Below are positions 8,795 to 17,672 of a DNA stretch of 64,000 nt, piece after piece. The position numbers and the translations under genes were made by a program. Source of the DNA: Rhodospirillales bacterium (lineage in GTDB: Bacteria > Pseudomonadota > Alphaproteobacteria > Rhodospirillales > Thalassospiraceae); assembly GCA_019634165.1 (NCBI GenBank), contig JAHQVT010000012.1:367528-431527 (forward strand). The letters are read 5' to 3'. The notes beneath the pieces are model-generated. The model saw only the letters and a program-made list of their open reading frames with translations. It did no database searches and was not told where the DNA came from. Every line of letters starts with the position of its first letter. Position 1 is the stretch's first letter.

Positions 8795-10132
8795 TTATTC
8801 GCCAGCCAATTGGGCAACAGGCTTAACCAGCTTATCCGCGCCGGGATCAAAGGTGACCGACATGCCGCCATTGGCAAGATGTGTTGGCGTGCAGTCCCAA
8901 TCAAGCCGTTCACAAATCCGGCGGACAAGATGCAAGCCAATGCCTTCACCCTGTGGGGTGGTGCATTGGCCATTGCAGGTCGAAATGGTGTTTTCAACGC
9001 GGATTTCACTGCCGGTAAGCGTGATGGTGACTTGGCCTTTTGGGGTGTGCTGAAACGCGTTGCGGATCAGGTTGGAAACCACAATCATCAGGGCCGGGCG
9101 CGATACTGCAATCAATGTGTCGGTGTGATCGGGCGTAAAGGTGCATGTGACATGCTTTCCTTCCATCAAATAGGAAAGGTCGCTGATTTCCTGTTCGATG
9201 AAGGCCGGGAAATTTAGGGTTTCGGTTTCGCTTAAGGGGGTGTTTTCACGGCCCAGCCACAACAGCGTTTCAAGCAATTGCTGCATGTTACGATTGGCAC
9301 GTTTGATCCGGGCCAAAACACGTGCCTGTGTCTGGTTGAGCGGGCTTTTTTCAAGCAGTTCGACATTGCCCGAAACAATGGTGACCGGGGTGCGCAATTC
9401 ATGGCTGGCTTGGCGCAGAAATTCACGTTCACGGGCGACAAACCGGTCAATCTCATCAACGGATCGATGGAGTTCGTGGGCAACATCGTTAAGTTCTTCA
9501 AACCCGAAATCGGGAATGGGTTCATTCAGACGGTCTGCGGTCAGGTTGTTGGCCCAGCTTTGCAGATTTTCGGATGGTTGGGTCAGGCGTTTGCCGATGA
9601 TCCACAGGAACCATGCGAAAATACCAATCACGATCAGGGCAAAGGGAACGGACAACCATGCCAGATTATGCAGCCGTTCAAAAAACACGCTTTCGCCGTC
9701 ACCGGCATGGTAGGTCTGCAAAATCAGGATTTCGCGCCCATCGGCCAAGCGATGCGGAAACACCAGAAAGATCGGATTTTCCGGGTCTTTCTGGTCGGTA
9801 TATTGATCCGTGTTGATGTAGAAAAGCTCGCCAAGTTCGAGGTCATTCGGGCTTGCATAAGCGCGCAACTCTGCGGGCAGCTCGTCAAAACGTTCAAAGG
9901 ATTCAATATTGAAACCCTTGGGCAAGGGGGCGTTGGGATCGCGGGCAAGCTGATCGTCATATTGTTCGGCAATCAGTTGAAGCTGAAAGGAAGCCACCAT
10001 CCATTTGCCATAGAGCATGTAGAAGTTCAGCACCGCCGTATAGAGAACCAGCGTGATCACCAGACCCAGCAGCACGTAATTACGCACAAAGCGGGAAAAG
10101 GATTTGGTTTTTGGTGCACAACAGGTGTTCAT
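8795..10132 (-). CDS. Membrane sensor histidine kinase
   Basis: This is a 445-residue kinase. Membrane segments at about 17-40 and 157-180 flank a periplasmic sensor region. They are followed by a HAMP-like linker, the phosphoacceptor His in SHELRTP (about residue 244), the N box NLIRNAFQH (about 354-362) and a G box GEGIGL (about 395-400). The C-terminal region is short, and the second G box is not clear. It lies 2 bases after the response-regulator gene, so the pair is co-transcribed. The signal is unknown; the molybdenum oxidoreductase genes directly upstream are possible targets. Confidence 0.88.
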   Translation of the reverse strand: MNTCCAPKTKSFSRFVRNYVLLGLVITLVLYTAVLNFYMLYGKWMVASFQLQLIAEQYDDQLARDPNAPLPKGFNIESFERFDELPAELRAYASPNDLELGELFYINTDQYTDQKDPENPIFLVFPHRLADGREILILQTYHAGDGESVFFERLHNLAWLSVPFALIVIGIFAWFLWIIGKRLTQPSENLQSWANNLTADRLNEPIPDFGFEELNDVAHELHRSVDEIDRFVAREREFLRQASHELRTPVTIVSGNVELLEKSPLNQTQARVLARIKRANRNMQQLLETLLWLGRENTPLSETETLNFPAFIEQEISDLSYLMEGKHVTCTFTPDHTDTLIAVSRPALMIVVSNLIRNAFQHTPKGQVTITLTGSEIRVENTISTCNGQCTTPQGEGIGLHLVRRICERLDWDCTPTHLANGGMSVTFDPGADKLVKPVAQLAGE

Positions 10133-10134
10133 GA

Positions 10135-10815
10135 CTACTCGCGAAGGGCCACGCCTTGGCCCGGTATGGTGTGGATCAGATTTTGCTCAAACGGTTTGTC
10201 GATCCGATGGCGCAATTTGTAAAGATGCGTTTTCAGCGCATTGGTATCAGGCGGGTCGCCCTGCCACAATGCCATCGACAGGCGCGAGCGCGTTACAACA
10301 CGCGGGCTGTTTTGGGCCAAAACTTCCAAAATCGTCCATCCGGTCGGCGATACACTGATGACTTGACCAGACCGCATGACAGACCGGTTTTCAAAATCAA
10401 TCATAAGGTCTTGCAGGGCAAAACGCTTTACCTCGCCGCTGCGCCGACGTGAAAGGACACGGGTGCGCAGCAGAAGTTCTTCCAACTCAAACGGTTTGAC
10501 CAGATAATCATCGGCACCGGCATGGAAACCTTCGACCTTGTCTTCAAGCGTATCACGGGCAGTTAACATCAAGATGGGCGTATCAATGCCTTCATCGCGA
10601 AGGGCGCGGCAGATGCTAATGCCGTCGCGAAATGGCAACATGATATCCAGCAAAATGACGTCATATTCGCCGGTTAATGCTTGTTGATAGGCGGTTTCAC
10701 CATCATAGGCATGGTCGCACTCAACCCCCTCAATCGTCAGATAGTCACTGACGGTTGCGGCAAGGTCCATATTGTCCTCGACCAGAAGGACCATGATGTT
10801 GGCAGTGGCTTTCAT
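10135..10815 (-). CDS. OmpR-family response regulator
   Basis: This is a 226-residue two-domain regulator. The receiver domain has the acidic pair (VEDN), the phosphoacceptor Asp at about residue 57 (LLDIML), and the conserved Thr (MLTARD) and Lys (LVKPF, about 107). The C-terminal winged-helix domain spans about 135-225 and ends TIPGQGVAL. An alternative start at Met8 would remove only the first seven residues. It is paired with the histidine kinase that follows; no target site could be identified. Confidence 0.9.
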   Translation of the reverse strand: MKATANIMVLLVEDNMDLAATVSDYLTIEGVECDHAYDGETAYQQALTGEYDVILLDIMLPFRDGISICRALRDEGIDTPILMLTARDTLEDKVEGFHAGADDYLVKPFELEELLLRTRVLSRRRSGEVKRFALQDLMIDFENRSVMRSGQVISVSPTGWTILEVLAQNSPRVVTRSRLSMALWQGDPPDTNALKTHLYKLRHRIDKPFEQNLIHTIPGQGVALRE

Positions 10816-10833
10816 TCACGTTATCTCTTTATC

Positions 10834-10855
10834 TGCGCCATCTCAGCATGGCGCA
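10834..10855. terminator. Perfect hairpin between the MobA-like gene and the response regulator
   Basis: TGCGCCAT and ATGGCGCA form a perfect 8-bp stem with a 6-base loop, 19 bases upstream of the regulator's start codon. There is no T-run, so it could be a weak terminator for the oxidoreductase operon or an operator. Confidence 0.35.
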
Positions 10856-10906
10856 ATTTCAATCCAAGGTCAGCTTGAAACATTCACGATGTCGCTGGCC
10901 CTATGA

Positions 10907-11515
10907 TTACCCCGTCTGACTTTGCAGGGCTTTCAGATCATTAATTGTATCGATATCGATGGCGGCATTTGGCAGATCAATCCCGATAACGTCATGGTTT
11001 GATCCATTCAGCATTTTACGGGCACCAGACGCACCTGACAGGGTTTGAAGCGTTTTAAACATATGGGATGGGAAAATCGCCGGGACACCAAAACCATCCT
11101 TATGGCGCGTCGCAAGGATGTGTTGCTGGTCAAACTCTGCAATCAGTTTTGTGTAATCGCCAACGGTCAGTTTCACCTGATCACACAGGGTGATCAAAAC
11201 ACCGTCAAAACAGCCTTGGTCGGCAATGGCAGACATGGCGCATGCGATTGAGCTTCCCATGCCTGCCGCCCAGTTTTCATTTCGAATGATATGGGCAGCA
11301 GCGCCAAGTGCCGGGGCAATTTCATCGGCAAAAGCCCCCAAAACCACAAAGGTTTCCATGGCCGTTGCGGTGTTCATCGTATCAAGCGCATGGCGGATCA
11401 TGGGTTTGCCATTGATCAATGCCAATTGTTTGCGCCCGCCAAACCGCGCACTTTCACCGGCCGCCAAAATCAGGGCAGCCAAGTGTGGTTTGGGTGTGTC
11501 AACCGCGGTGGTCAT
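10907..11515 (-). CDS. MobA/MocA-like nucleotidyltransferase for molybdenum cofactor
   Basis: This 202-residue cytoplasmic enzyme probably attaches a nucleotide (usually CMP in MocA-type proteins) to molybdopterin for xanthine-oxidase-family enzymes. It has the N-terminal LILAAGESARFGGRKQL signature, and the metal-binding Asp lies in LITLCDQ near residue 100. The track start at 11671 lies inside xdhC. ATG 11515 follows the xdhC stop by 13 bases and gives the family length. It is the last gene in an operon with XdhC and the two oxidoreductase subunits, which supports a cofactor-maturation role. Confidence 0.82.
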   Translation of the reverse strand: MTTAVDTPKPHLAALILAAGESARFGGRKQLALINGKPMIRHALDTMNTATAMETFVVLGAFADEIAPALGAAAHIIRNENWAAGMGSSIACAMSAIADQGCFDGVLITLCDQVKLTVGDYTKLIAEFDQQHILATRHKDGFGVPAIFPSHMFKTLQTLSGASGARKMLNGSNHDVIGIDLPNAAIDIDTINDLKALQSQTG

Positions 11516-11528
11516 GGCGTTTTTGCAA

Positions 11529-12536
11529 TCATTCCGCCGCCTGTGCCAAGGCCGGTGCGGCAAGCTGTTTGAACAGCGCACTATGAATGCCCGATAGCAT
11601 CGAAAGCGCGATGCTTTCAGGCAATTGACCACCAATATCCAAACCGGCAGGGCTGGATATTTCAAAGGCAAGATCGCTGCGATGAAGGCCCGCTTGGCTC
11701 AAAACATCGGTAAATCGGTGACGCGGGCCAAGGGCCGAAAGATGCTTGACCGGCAAGCTGTGCAACATTGCCAAGGCAGCGGCATCAATGGTGATGCTGT
11801 GCGCCATTAAGACCACGGCATCGATCTTTTGATTTTGAACATGATGGACAAGGCCGGCATCAATTTTGCGCAAGATGGTGTCGGCATTGGGGAAATGTTC
11901 GGCCCGTGCATTGGCCGGACGTGGATCGACCAATGTGGTTTTCCAGCCCATTTGATGGGCGATATTGATCACCGGGCGGGCATCAATGCCGCCCCCCACC
12001 ACCAGAATATGGGGTTCGGGCAGGATCACTGTGACCAGCCAGTCGCCATCATGGCGGTTTTCAATATGGGCAGGGCGTTGACCGGTGATTTTGTCGTTGT
12101 TCTGGCCGATTTCGAAATAGCCTTCGACAGCACCGATTTTCTGGAAATAAAGCCCGCTTTCACGGTGCGTCAAAGCCGCGTGCAAATCCGAAAGCCCAAG
12201 ATCGTTTTGCGCATTTAATGGCTGCAGCATGATGTAAACTGTGCCGCCGCAGCCCACACCAAGTTTGAAGGATAGATCATCTTCATCATTGCCGTCATAG
12301 GTCAGCATGACGGTTTTGCCGGTATGCATGGCCTTACGCGCATTGCGGATGATGTCGGCTTCCAGGCACCCGCCACTCAGCAGGCCAAATTGTTGCCCAT
12401 GGCCATTGATCAGCATCATGGCACCGGCCTTGCGATAGGCCGATCCATCGGTGCGATATACCGTGCCAAGAACCCATTGGGTGGTGTCACGGTTTTGATG
12501 CCACGCACTTAGCATTGCAGAAAGTTGGTTGCTCAT
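11529..12536 (-). CDS. xdhC: XdhC-family molybdenum cofactor insertion protein
   Basis: This 335-residue chaperone inserts or sulfurates the molybdenum cofactor of xanthine-dehydrogenase-family enzymes. It shows the N-terminal XdhC domain (GSAYRKAGAMML, SGGCLEADI, GVGCGGTVYI) and a C-terminal Rossmann domain starting at ILVVGGGIDARPV. The track start at 12578 is rejected because ATG 12536 starts the conserved part. It lies downstream of the Mo-subunit gene, separated by an 84-bp gap that holds a G13 tract inside an inverted repeat. Cofactor loading must happen before the Tat-exported partner leaves the cytoplasm. Confidence 0.87.
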   Translation of the reverse strand: MSNQLSAMLSAWHQNRDTTQWVLGTVYRTDGSAYRKAGAMMLINGHGQQFGLLSGGCLEADIIRNARKAMHTGKTVMLTYDGNDEDDLSFKLGVGCGGTVYIMLQPLNAQNDLGLSDLHAALTHRESGLYFQKIGAVEGYFEIGQNNDKITGQRPAHIENRHDGDWLVTVILPEPHILVVGGGIDARPVINIAHQMGWKTTLVDPRPANARAEHFPNADTILRKIDAGLVHHVQNQKIDAVVLMAHSITIDAAALAMLHSLPVKHLSALGPRHRFTDVLSQAGLHRSDLAFEISSPAGLDIGGQLPESIALSMLSGIHSALFKQLAAPALAQAAE

Positions 12537-12563
12537 CACTTGATCCCTTTTATGGAAGGACCA

Positions 12564-12614
12564 CTGCCCGGGAAACATCGGGGGGGGGGGGGAGAATAAA
12601 CATTCCCCGGGCAG
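12564..12614. repeat. Inverted repeat enclosing a 13-base homopolymeric G tract
   Basis: CTGCCCGGGAA (12564-12574) and TTCCCCGGGCAG (12603-12614) form an 11-12 bp stem, with one bulge, around a loop that contains 13 consecutive G (12580-12592). It fills the gap between the Mo-subunit gene and xdhC. The minus-strand transcript carries C13 in the loop. Tracts of this length are prone to slippage and to sequencing error, so the exact count is uncertain. Confidence 0.75.
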
Positions 12615-12620
12615 CTTGCC

Positions 12621-14789
12621 TTACATGAAGTCGAAACCAGCCTTGGACATGGGAAGATCCATAATCCGCGTTCCGGTCTGTGCGAAGATCGCATTGGCAA
12701 CGGCCGGCCCGGTTGGGGGCACACCCGGTTCGCCAACACCTGTCGGTGCATTGTTCGAACGAACAATGACGACCTCGACTTCAGGCATCTCGTGATTGCG
12801 CAGCAGATCGTAATCAGGGAAGTTATATTGATAGACTTCCCCGTCGCTTAGCGTGATCTGATTGCGATAGATGGCAGACAAGGCAAAGCCAGCGCCGCCT
12901 TCCATCTGGGCGCGGATGACATCGGGATTTACTGCAACCCCGCATTCAACACCCATGAACAGTTTGTTGACCTTGACCGTGGTGCCATCGACCGTGACAT
13001 CAGCAACAACCGCAACACAGGTGTTAAACGAGAAGTGCGATGCAAAGCCGCGCTTATCGCCTTTTTTCCAGCCGGAAATCTCGCGGACATGTTTGATGGC
13101 CTCAATCATGCGGGCCTGATTGGCGGTACCACCGTCAAGCATCGCAAGGCGCATTTCAATCGGGTCCTGACCGGTTTCAGTTGCCACCATATCCATCAGG
13201 GTTTCCATGACAAATCCTGTATGGGTATGGCCAACTGAACGCCACCAGTTGATTGGAACGGGCGTTTGAAAATCACTAAGCCCAATACCGAAATTCGGCA
13301 CGTTATAAAGGCTTTCAGCGACACCTTCGGCGGATGTTGGGTCAATGTCGTTCTGGACCATTCCGGCAAAAGGCGTGCCTTTTACGATGGATTTAATCGC
13401 AAGCCGATGATCCCAGCCAATGATCTTGCCATCGGCATCAAGGCCGATTTTTGCCCGGTGGGCAGACATCGGGCGATAATACCCGCCTTTAATATCGTCT
13501 TCGCGGCTCCAGACCAGTTTGACCGGTACTTTACCCCCCGAAACGGCAAAGGCCATGGCTGCTTCGGTGTTGTAATCCGATGTCGCATTAGCGCGACGCC
13601 CGAACGATCCACCGGCATACAGCGTTTTGACCTCGACCTGGGATGGGTCAAGTTCAAGAACGGCGGCGACCATTGGCTGGGTAAAGGTCGGGAACTGGCA
13701 GCCGTCATGAACGCGCACACCATTTTCGGTGGGTTCAATCGTGCAGTTTTCCGGCTCCAACGGTGCATGGGCAAGGAACGGGAAGGTGAATTCTGCATCA
13801 ATCGTTTTGGTCGCATTGGCAAGAACGGGGGCGACCGATGCCAATGGGACTTCGTGATTGGCATCAAATTGCGGGCTATCAAGCATCGCCTTATGATCGG
13901 CAATCATGGCATCAGTGCTGCGTGTCTCAGCCACACTGAAATCCCATTCAACGGATAGGGCATCGCGGGCCTGAAACGCAGCCCATGTGTTTTTGCCAAA
14001 GGCAACCACACCGGCCTTGTTCGGCAGAACCTGTGCGGCAATAAAGCCGCCGATTTCCTTGGCATCAGCATCATCAAACGAGACAACCGTGCCTCCGAAT
14101 TTCGGGCTTCTGATGATGGCGGCATAGATCATGCCGGGCAGATTGACATCCATGGCAAACATCGCTGTGCCATTGGTTTTGCCGGTATTGTCTTTGCGGT
14201 GCAGTTTTTCACTGCCGATCAGTTTGAACTGATTTGGGGTTTTGACCGCTGGCTTTTCGAAGGCTTCAAGTGTTGCGGCAATGGCAACGAATTCACCGAA
14301 ATGACCGGAATTTCCACCAGATGACAGCATGCCGTTTTCAACGGTGATGGTGCTGGCATCCACATCCCATTTCTGGGCGGCGGCACGGATTAGAAGATCA
14401 CGCGCGGCGGCACCGGCTTCGCGGTATTGCATGAAGGAATTGGCGATCGAGGTCGATCCGCCCGTGCCCTGTGCGTGAAAGAACAAGTTGGCATAACGGT
14501 TATTGTCGGATGGGGCGAATTCGATCTGAACGGCATCCCAGTCAGCGTCGAGTTCTTCGGCAACCAGTGTGGTAAGGCCGGTTGTCGTCCCTTGGCCCAT
14601 TTCGAAATGTTTGATGATGACGGTGACAGTGCCATCGGCATCAATCTCGACAAAGGGGTTAAGGCCGGTTGCAACAGCAGCAGATGTGCCTGCTGCTAAA
14701 ACGCCCTTGGCGTTCAAGCCGACCAAAAGGGCGGTGGTGCCCGCCGCTGTTGCCTTAAGAAAACCGCGGCGTGAAACATTGATGGTCAT
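12621..14789 (-). CDS. Molybdopterin-binding subunit of an aldehyde/N-heterocycle oxidoreductase (IorB-like)
   Basis: This 722-residue large subunit belongs to the xanthine oxidase family. A Tat signal (SRRGFLKATAAG, residues about 6-17, then a hydrophobic stretch) shows export of the folded cofactor-loaded enzyme to the periplasm, where the subunit usually stays membrane-associated. FEMGQGTTTGL near residue 62 is a cofactor-contact loop, and GVGEPGVPP near the C-terminus carries the catalytic Glu. It resembles isoquinoline 1-oxidoreductase beta subunits and periplasmic aldehyde oxidoreductases, which hydroxylate an aldehyde or N-heterocycle with water. Electrons pass to the 2Fe-2S subunit encoded 3 bases upstream. 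The substrate is unknown. Confidence 0.85.
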   Translation of the reverse strand: MTINVSRRGFLKATAAGTTALLVGLNAKGVLAAGTSAAVATGLNPFVEIDADGTVTVIIKHFEMGQGTTTGLTTLVAEELDADWDAVQIEFAPSDNNRYANLFFHAQGTGGSTSIANSFMQYREAGAAARDLLIRAAAQKWDVDASTITVENGMLSSGGNSGHFGEFVAIAATLEAFEKPAVKTPNQFKLIGSEKLHRKDNTGKTNGTAMFAMDVNLPGMIYAAIIRSPKFGGTVVSFDDADAKEIGGFIAAQVLPNKAGVVAFGKNTWAAFQARDALSVEWDFSVAETRSTDAMIADHKAMLDSPQFDANHEVPLASVAPVLANATKTIDAEFTFPFLAHAPLEPENCTIEPTENGVRVHDGCQFPTFTQPMVAAVLELDPSQVEVKTLYAGGSFGRRANATSDYNTEAAMAFAVSGGKVPVKLVWSREDDIKGGYYRPMSAHRAKIGLDADGKIIGWDHRLAIKSIVKGTPFAGMVQNDIDPTSAEGVAESLYNVPNFGIGLSDFQTPVPINWWRSVGHTHTGFVMETLMDMVATETGQDPIEMRLAMLDGGTANQARMIEAIKHVREISGWKKGDKRGFASHFSFNTCVAVVADVTVDGTTVKVNKLFMGVECGVAVNPDVIRAQMEGGAGFALSAIYRNQITLSDGEVYQYNFPDYDLLRNHEMPEVEVVIVRSNNAPTGVGEPGVPPTGPAVANAIFAQTGTRIMDLPMSKAGFDFM

Positions 14790-14792
14790 GAC

Positions 14793-15254
14793 TTAGGCCT
14801 CCAGCTTTTGCGATGCCAGCTTGATGGCTTCGTTAATGCGGACATAGGTCACACAGCGGCATGCATTGCCGTCCATGTAATCTTTGATGTCTTCATCGGT
14901 CGGGCTGGGGTTTTCGGTCAGAAGGCCGATGGCCGACATGATTTGACCCGATTGGCACCAGCCACATTGCACGACGTCTTTTTCACGCCATGCCGCCTGA
15001 ACGGCCTGTGCGACCTTGTCGGTTGCCCCTTCGATGGTGGTGATTTCGGCCTCAGTCGCATCTTCAACAAAGGTTTGGCACGATCGGGTCGGGTAGCCGT
15101 CAACATGCACAGTGCACGCGCCACAATAGGCAACGCCGCATCCAAACTTGGTGCCGGTAAGCTGCAGTTCGTCGCGCAAAATCCACAGCAAGGGTGTGCC
15201 AGGTTCTGCATCAACGGTGCGGGATTCTCCATTGATCTTAAGCTGATATTGCAT
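14793..15254 (-). CDS. 2Fe-2S subunit of the molybdenum oxidoreductase (IorA-like)
   Basis: This is a 153-residue small subunit with two iron-sulfur clusters. The plant-ferredoxin type cluster is in GCGVAYCGACTVH near residue 40. The second cluster is formed by QCGWCQSG near residue 100 and ACRC near residue 135. It has no signal peptide and is probably carried out by the Tat substrate encoded next to it. The length is normal for the family. It is the first gene of the oxidoreductase-xdhC-mobA operon. Confidence 0.9.
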   Translation of the reverse strand: MQYQLKINGESRTVDAEPGTPLLWILRDELQLTGTKFGCGVAYCGACTVHVDGYPTRSCQTFVEDATEAEITTIEGATDKVAQAVQAAWREKDVVQCGWCQSGQIMSAIGLLTENPSPTDEDIKDYMDGNACRCVTYVRINEAIKLASQKLEA

Positions 15255-15402
15255 GACCGCCTCTCTCTCTTGGCTTGTTATGCAATATCATGGCGTGGAT
15301 GCAGGTAACCGAGGGGTAAACGTGCGCCAAGACCCGATTGCTTGATCGGGAAGGTGGGGAAACTGCGCAATTTCAGAAGCCGCGACGGGCTGTTGTCGAA
15401 AT

Positions 15403-15445
15403 AAAAAAAAGCCTGTCAGTGCACAGCGGCAACGACAGGCTTTTT
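15403..15445. terminator. Rho-independent terminator downstream of the DUF1127 gene
   Basis: AAAAGCCTGTC (15407-15417) pairs with GACAGGCTTTT (15434-15444). On the minus strand the stem is followed by eight T, so it ends the DUF1127 transcript. T5 on the other strand allows weaker two-way use. Confidence 0.8.
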
Positions 15446-15492
15446 AACTTGGCAAGACAGGTGGGGCGCCCGTTTGCCATTCATCGGGGGGA

Positions 15493-15726
15493 TTATTTCG
15501 GGGCATAGCCTTTTTCGCAGGCGAATTCGACGTCACTGCGGGCAATGCCAATATCTGCAAGAACTTCACGTGGCGCATGGCGCAGCATTTCGGTGTCACG
15601 GGCAACCTTAAATGCAGTGGCCCATTTGCGTGGGAAAAGGACGAGCCAGCGCCAGATGGATGCGCCCGAAACCGGCGCTACATTGGTGGTGGCGGCGAGG
15701 GAGTCAGTCGTAAACTGTGCTGGCAT
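15493..15726 (-). CDS. DUF1127 small protein
   Basis: This 77-residue protein ends with the DUF1127 signature (LADIGIARSDVEFACEKG, about residues 56-73). That Arg-rich small-protein family is abundant in Alphaproteobacteria; some members bind RNA or affect phosphate and carbon use. The N-terminal half is not conserved. It is a single-gene unit with its own terminator, divergent from an Lrp-family regulator gene 216 bases away. Confidence 0.82.
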   Translation of the reverse strand: MPAQFTTDSLAATTNVAPVSGASIWRWLVLFPRKWATAFKVARDTEMLRHAPREVLADIGIARSDVEFACEKGYAPK

Positions 15727-15942
15727 GATGCTGGCTCGCTAGTTTGTTTGCTAATAAGGGGACAAAGTTTCCTTTGAACCCACAAACAATTTACGCCTGA
15801 GATGTGTTAATTGGCGCGCAAACTTCGCAAATCCGTGCGAGATTCTCGCAAAAAATTTGTAAAAACGATTTTCTTTCGCTCGCCGCATAGGTCATGTTTG
15901 GGTGCAGCGCGTTATATCACCATGATTCGGGAAAATTGAACT

Positions 15943-16380
15943 TTGGCGGAACTCGATAAATTCGACTATCGCCTGCTTGAACTGTTGCAGGAAAACAGTC
16001 GGTTAACTGGCACTGAGCTTGCGGACAAGGTTGGCCTTTCGTCCGCGGCATGCCTGCGCCGTGTCCAGCGTTTGCGCGAAACGGGCGTGATTGAACGCGA
16101 TGTTGCGGTGGTCTCGCCCAAAGTTTTCGGCAAGAAGATGATGGTCATTGTTCTGTTGACCATGGAACGGGATCGCCCGGACCGCTATATGCTGATGCGC
16201 GAAGAATTCGGCAAAATGCCCGAAGTGGTGCAATGTCATCATGTGACGGGTGCGCATGATTTTGTTCTGCGTATTCAGGTCAGTGACATGGAAGAATATA
16301 GTGCTTTTGTCGATCGGGTGTTTCATGAACCCTATATCAAACGCTATGAAAGTCTGGCGGTTCTGGGGTCGCTGAAATAG
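15943..16380 (+). CDS. Lrp/AsnC-family transcriptional regulator
   Basis: This 145-residue feast/famine regulator has an N-terminal helix-turn-helix (FDYRLLELLQENSRLTGTELADKVGLS, about residues 7-33) and a C-terminal ligand-binding domain of about 80 residues. The frame opens with TTG at 15943; no in-frame ATG gives the conserved start (LDKFDYRLL), so the TTG is accepted although the ribosome site is weak. It is divergent from the DUF1127 gene and convergent with the sugar ATPase. The target genes are not evident. Confidence 0.87.
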   Translation: MAELDKFDYRLLELLQENSRLTGTELADKVGLSSAACLRRVQRLRETGVIERDVAVVSPKVFGKKMMVIVLLTMERDRPDRYMLMREEFGKMPEVVQCHHVTGAHDFVLRIQVSDMEEYSAFVDRVFHEPYIKRYESLAVLGSLK

Positions 16381-16606
16381 CGGTTTTGGGCAGCAGGAAA
16401 AGGTCGACCGGCGCTGTTTTGATTGTTCATTTATTTTGAATAATTGCGGGCATTATTCATTTTTAGTGCAGAATTAAGGGGCGGGCCAGAAGCCCGCCAC
16501 GGGCCTTCTCATTTTACCCCATTTGTAATTGTATGAGGATTTATCTGCGGCGTGCGGGAAGAGTCCCACGTTTGCGATATTGATCATGCTGGAGTTGCGA
16601 CCTTGA

Positions 16607-17671
16607 TCATGCCGGAATGGTTTTTTCGGCGGCGTCAAACAGATGCACATTTTCCGACCCAAACGTTAGTCCAACCATATCACCCACCACGGCTTCGGAA
16701 TGGCCGACGATGCGCACGGTAAACAGGCCGACATCGGTGACATTGACATAGGCAAAGCTGTCCGAACCGAGATGTTCCATCACATCAATCTGCCCGGTCA
16801 GGATCGTTGTGCTGGCATCAGTTGCATCACATAGGGCCAAATGTTCCGGGCGAATACCCATTTTGGTCGCACCCTCGGCGTTGCGGCCAATATCGGATGT
16901 ATTGCCATTGCCAAATGTCAGAGCGGTGCCGGAACCGGTGCAATCAACCACATTCATTTTGGGCGAGCCGATGAATTGGGCGACAAACAGGTTGCCGGGA
17001 TGACGGTAAAGATCAAGCGGAGATCCGATTTGTTCGATCTGTCCGGCCTGAAGCACGACGATTTTATCGGCCAAGGTCATGGCTTCGACCTGATCATGGG
17101 TCACATAGATCATGGTCGCGCCAAGTTTTTGGTGCAGGCGGGCAATTTCGAGGCGCATTTCAACGCGCAAGGCGGCATCAAGGTTTGATAGCGGTTCATC
17201 AAACAAGAACGCCTTGGGTTCGCGGACAATCGCACGCCCAATGGCAACACGTTGTCGTTGCCCGCCCGAAAGGGCCTTTGGTTTGCGTTCAAGATAGTCT
17301 TCAAGTTTGAGCGTTGCGGCGGCTTCATCGACCTTCGCGGTAATTTCGGCCTTGGGCATGCCGCCAACGGTTAGGGCAAAGCCCATATTTTCGCGCACGG
17401 ATTTATGGGGATAAAGCGCGTAGGATTGAAACACCATGGAGAGTTCGCGTTCTGCCGGTGGTTTGCCGGTAACGTCATCGCCGTCAATCAGGATGTGCCC
17501 GTCGGATGCCTCGACCAAGCCCGCAATCAATCGCAGAAGCGTTGATTTGCCACATCCCGAGGGGCCCACGAAAATAGCCAGCTCGCCTTCGTTAATTTGA
17601 AGGTTGATGCCCTTGATGACTTCAACCCCGCCAAATGATTTACGGACATCTTTGAGTTCGATCTGACCCAT
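16607..17671 (-). CDS. Carbohydrate ABC transporter ATPase (MalK/UgpC-like)
   Basis: This is a 354-residue ATPase for sugar or polyol import. It has Walker A (GPSGCGKST), Q-loop ([11 protein letters not shown]), signature LSGGQRQR, Walker B ([12 protein letters not shown]), switch His (YVTHDQ) and a C-terminal OB-fold regulatory region from about residue 235. The track start at 17791 lies inside the hydrolase gene. ATG 17671 is preceded by AGGAGG and begins [15 protein letters not shown]. It is the last gene of the LacI-controlled operon and energises the two permeases encoded upstream. Confidence 0.92.
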   Translation of the reverse strand: MGQIELKDVRKSFGGVEVIKGINLQINEGELAIFVGPSGCGKSTLLRLIAGLVEASDGHILIDGDDVTGKPPAERELSMVFQSYALYPHKSVRENMGFALTVGGMPKAEITAKVDEAAATLKLEDYLERKPKALSGGQRQRVAIGRAIVREPKAFLFDEPLSNLDAALRVEMRLEIARLHQKLGATMIYVTHDQVEAMTLADKIVVLQAGQIEQIGSPLDLYRHPGNLFVAQFIGSPKMNVVDCTGSGTALTFGNGNTSDIGRNAEGATKMGIRPEHLALCDATDASTTILTGQIDVMEHLGSDSFAYVNVTDVGLFTVRIVGHSEAVVGDMVGLTFGSENVHLFDAAEKTIPA

Positions 17672-17672
17672 T

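Noticed and set aside
9278-10222. Long plus-strand ORF opposite the histidine kinase
   Set aside because: It is an antisense shadow of a well-supported kinase gene.
16480-16498. GGCGGGC/GCCCGCC hairpin between the Lrp and MalK-like genes
   Set aside because: Only a 7-bp stem without a T-run; possible terminator but too weak to list as a feature.
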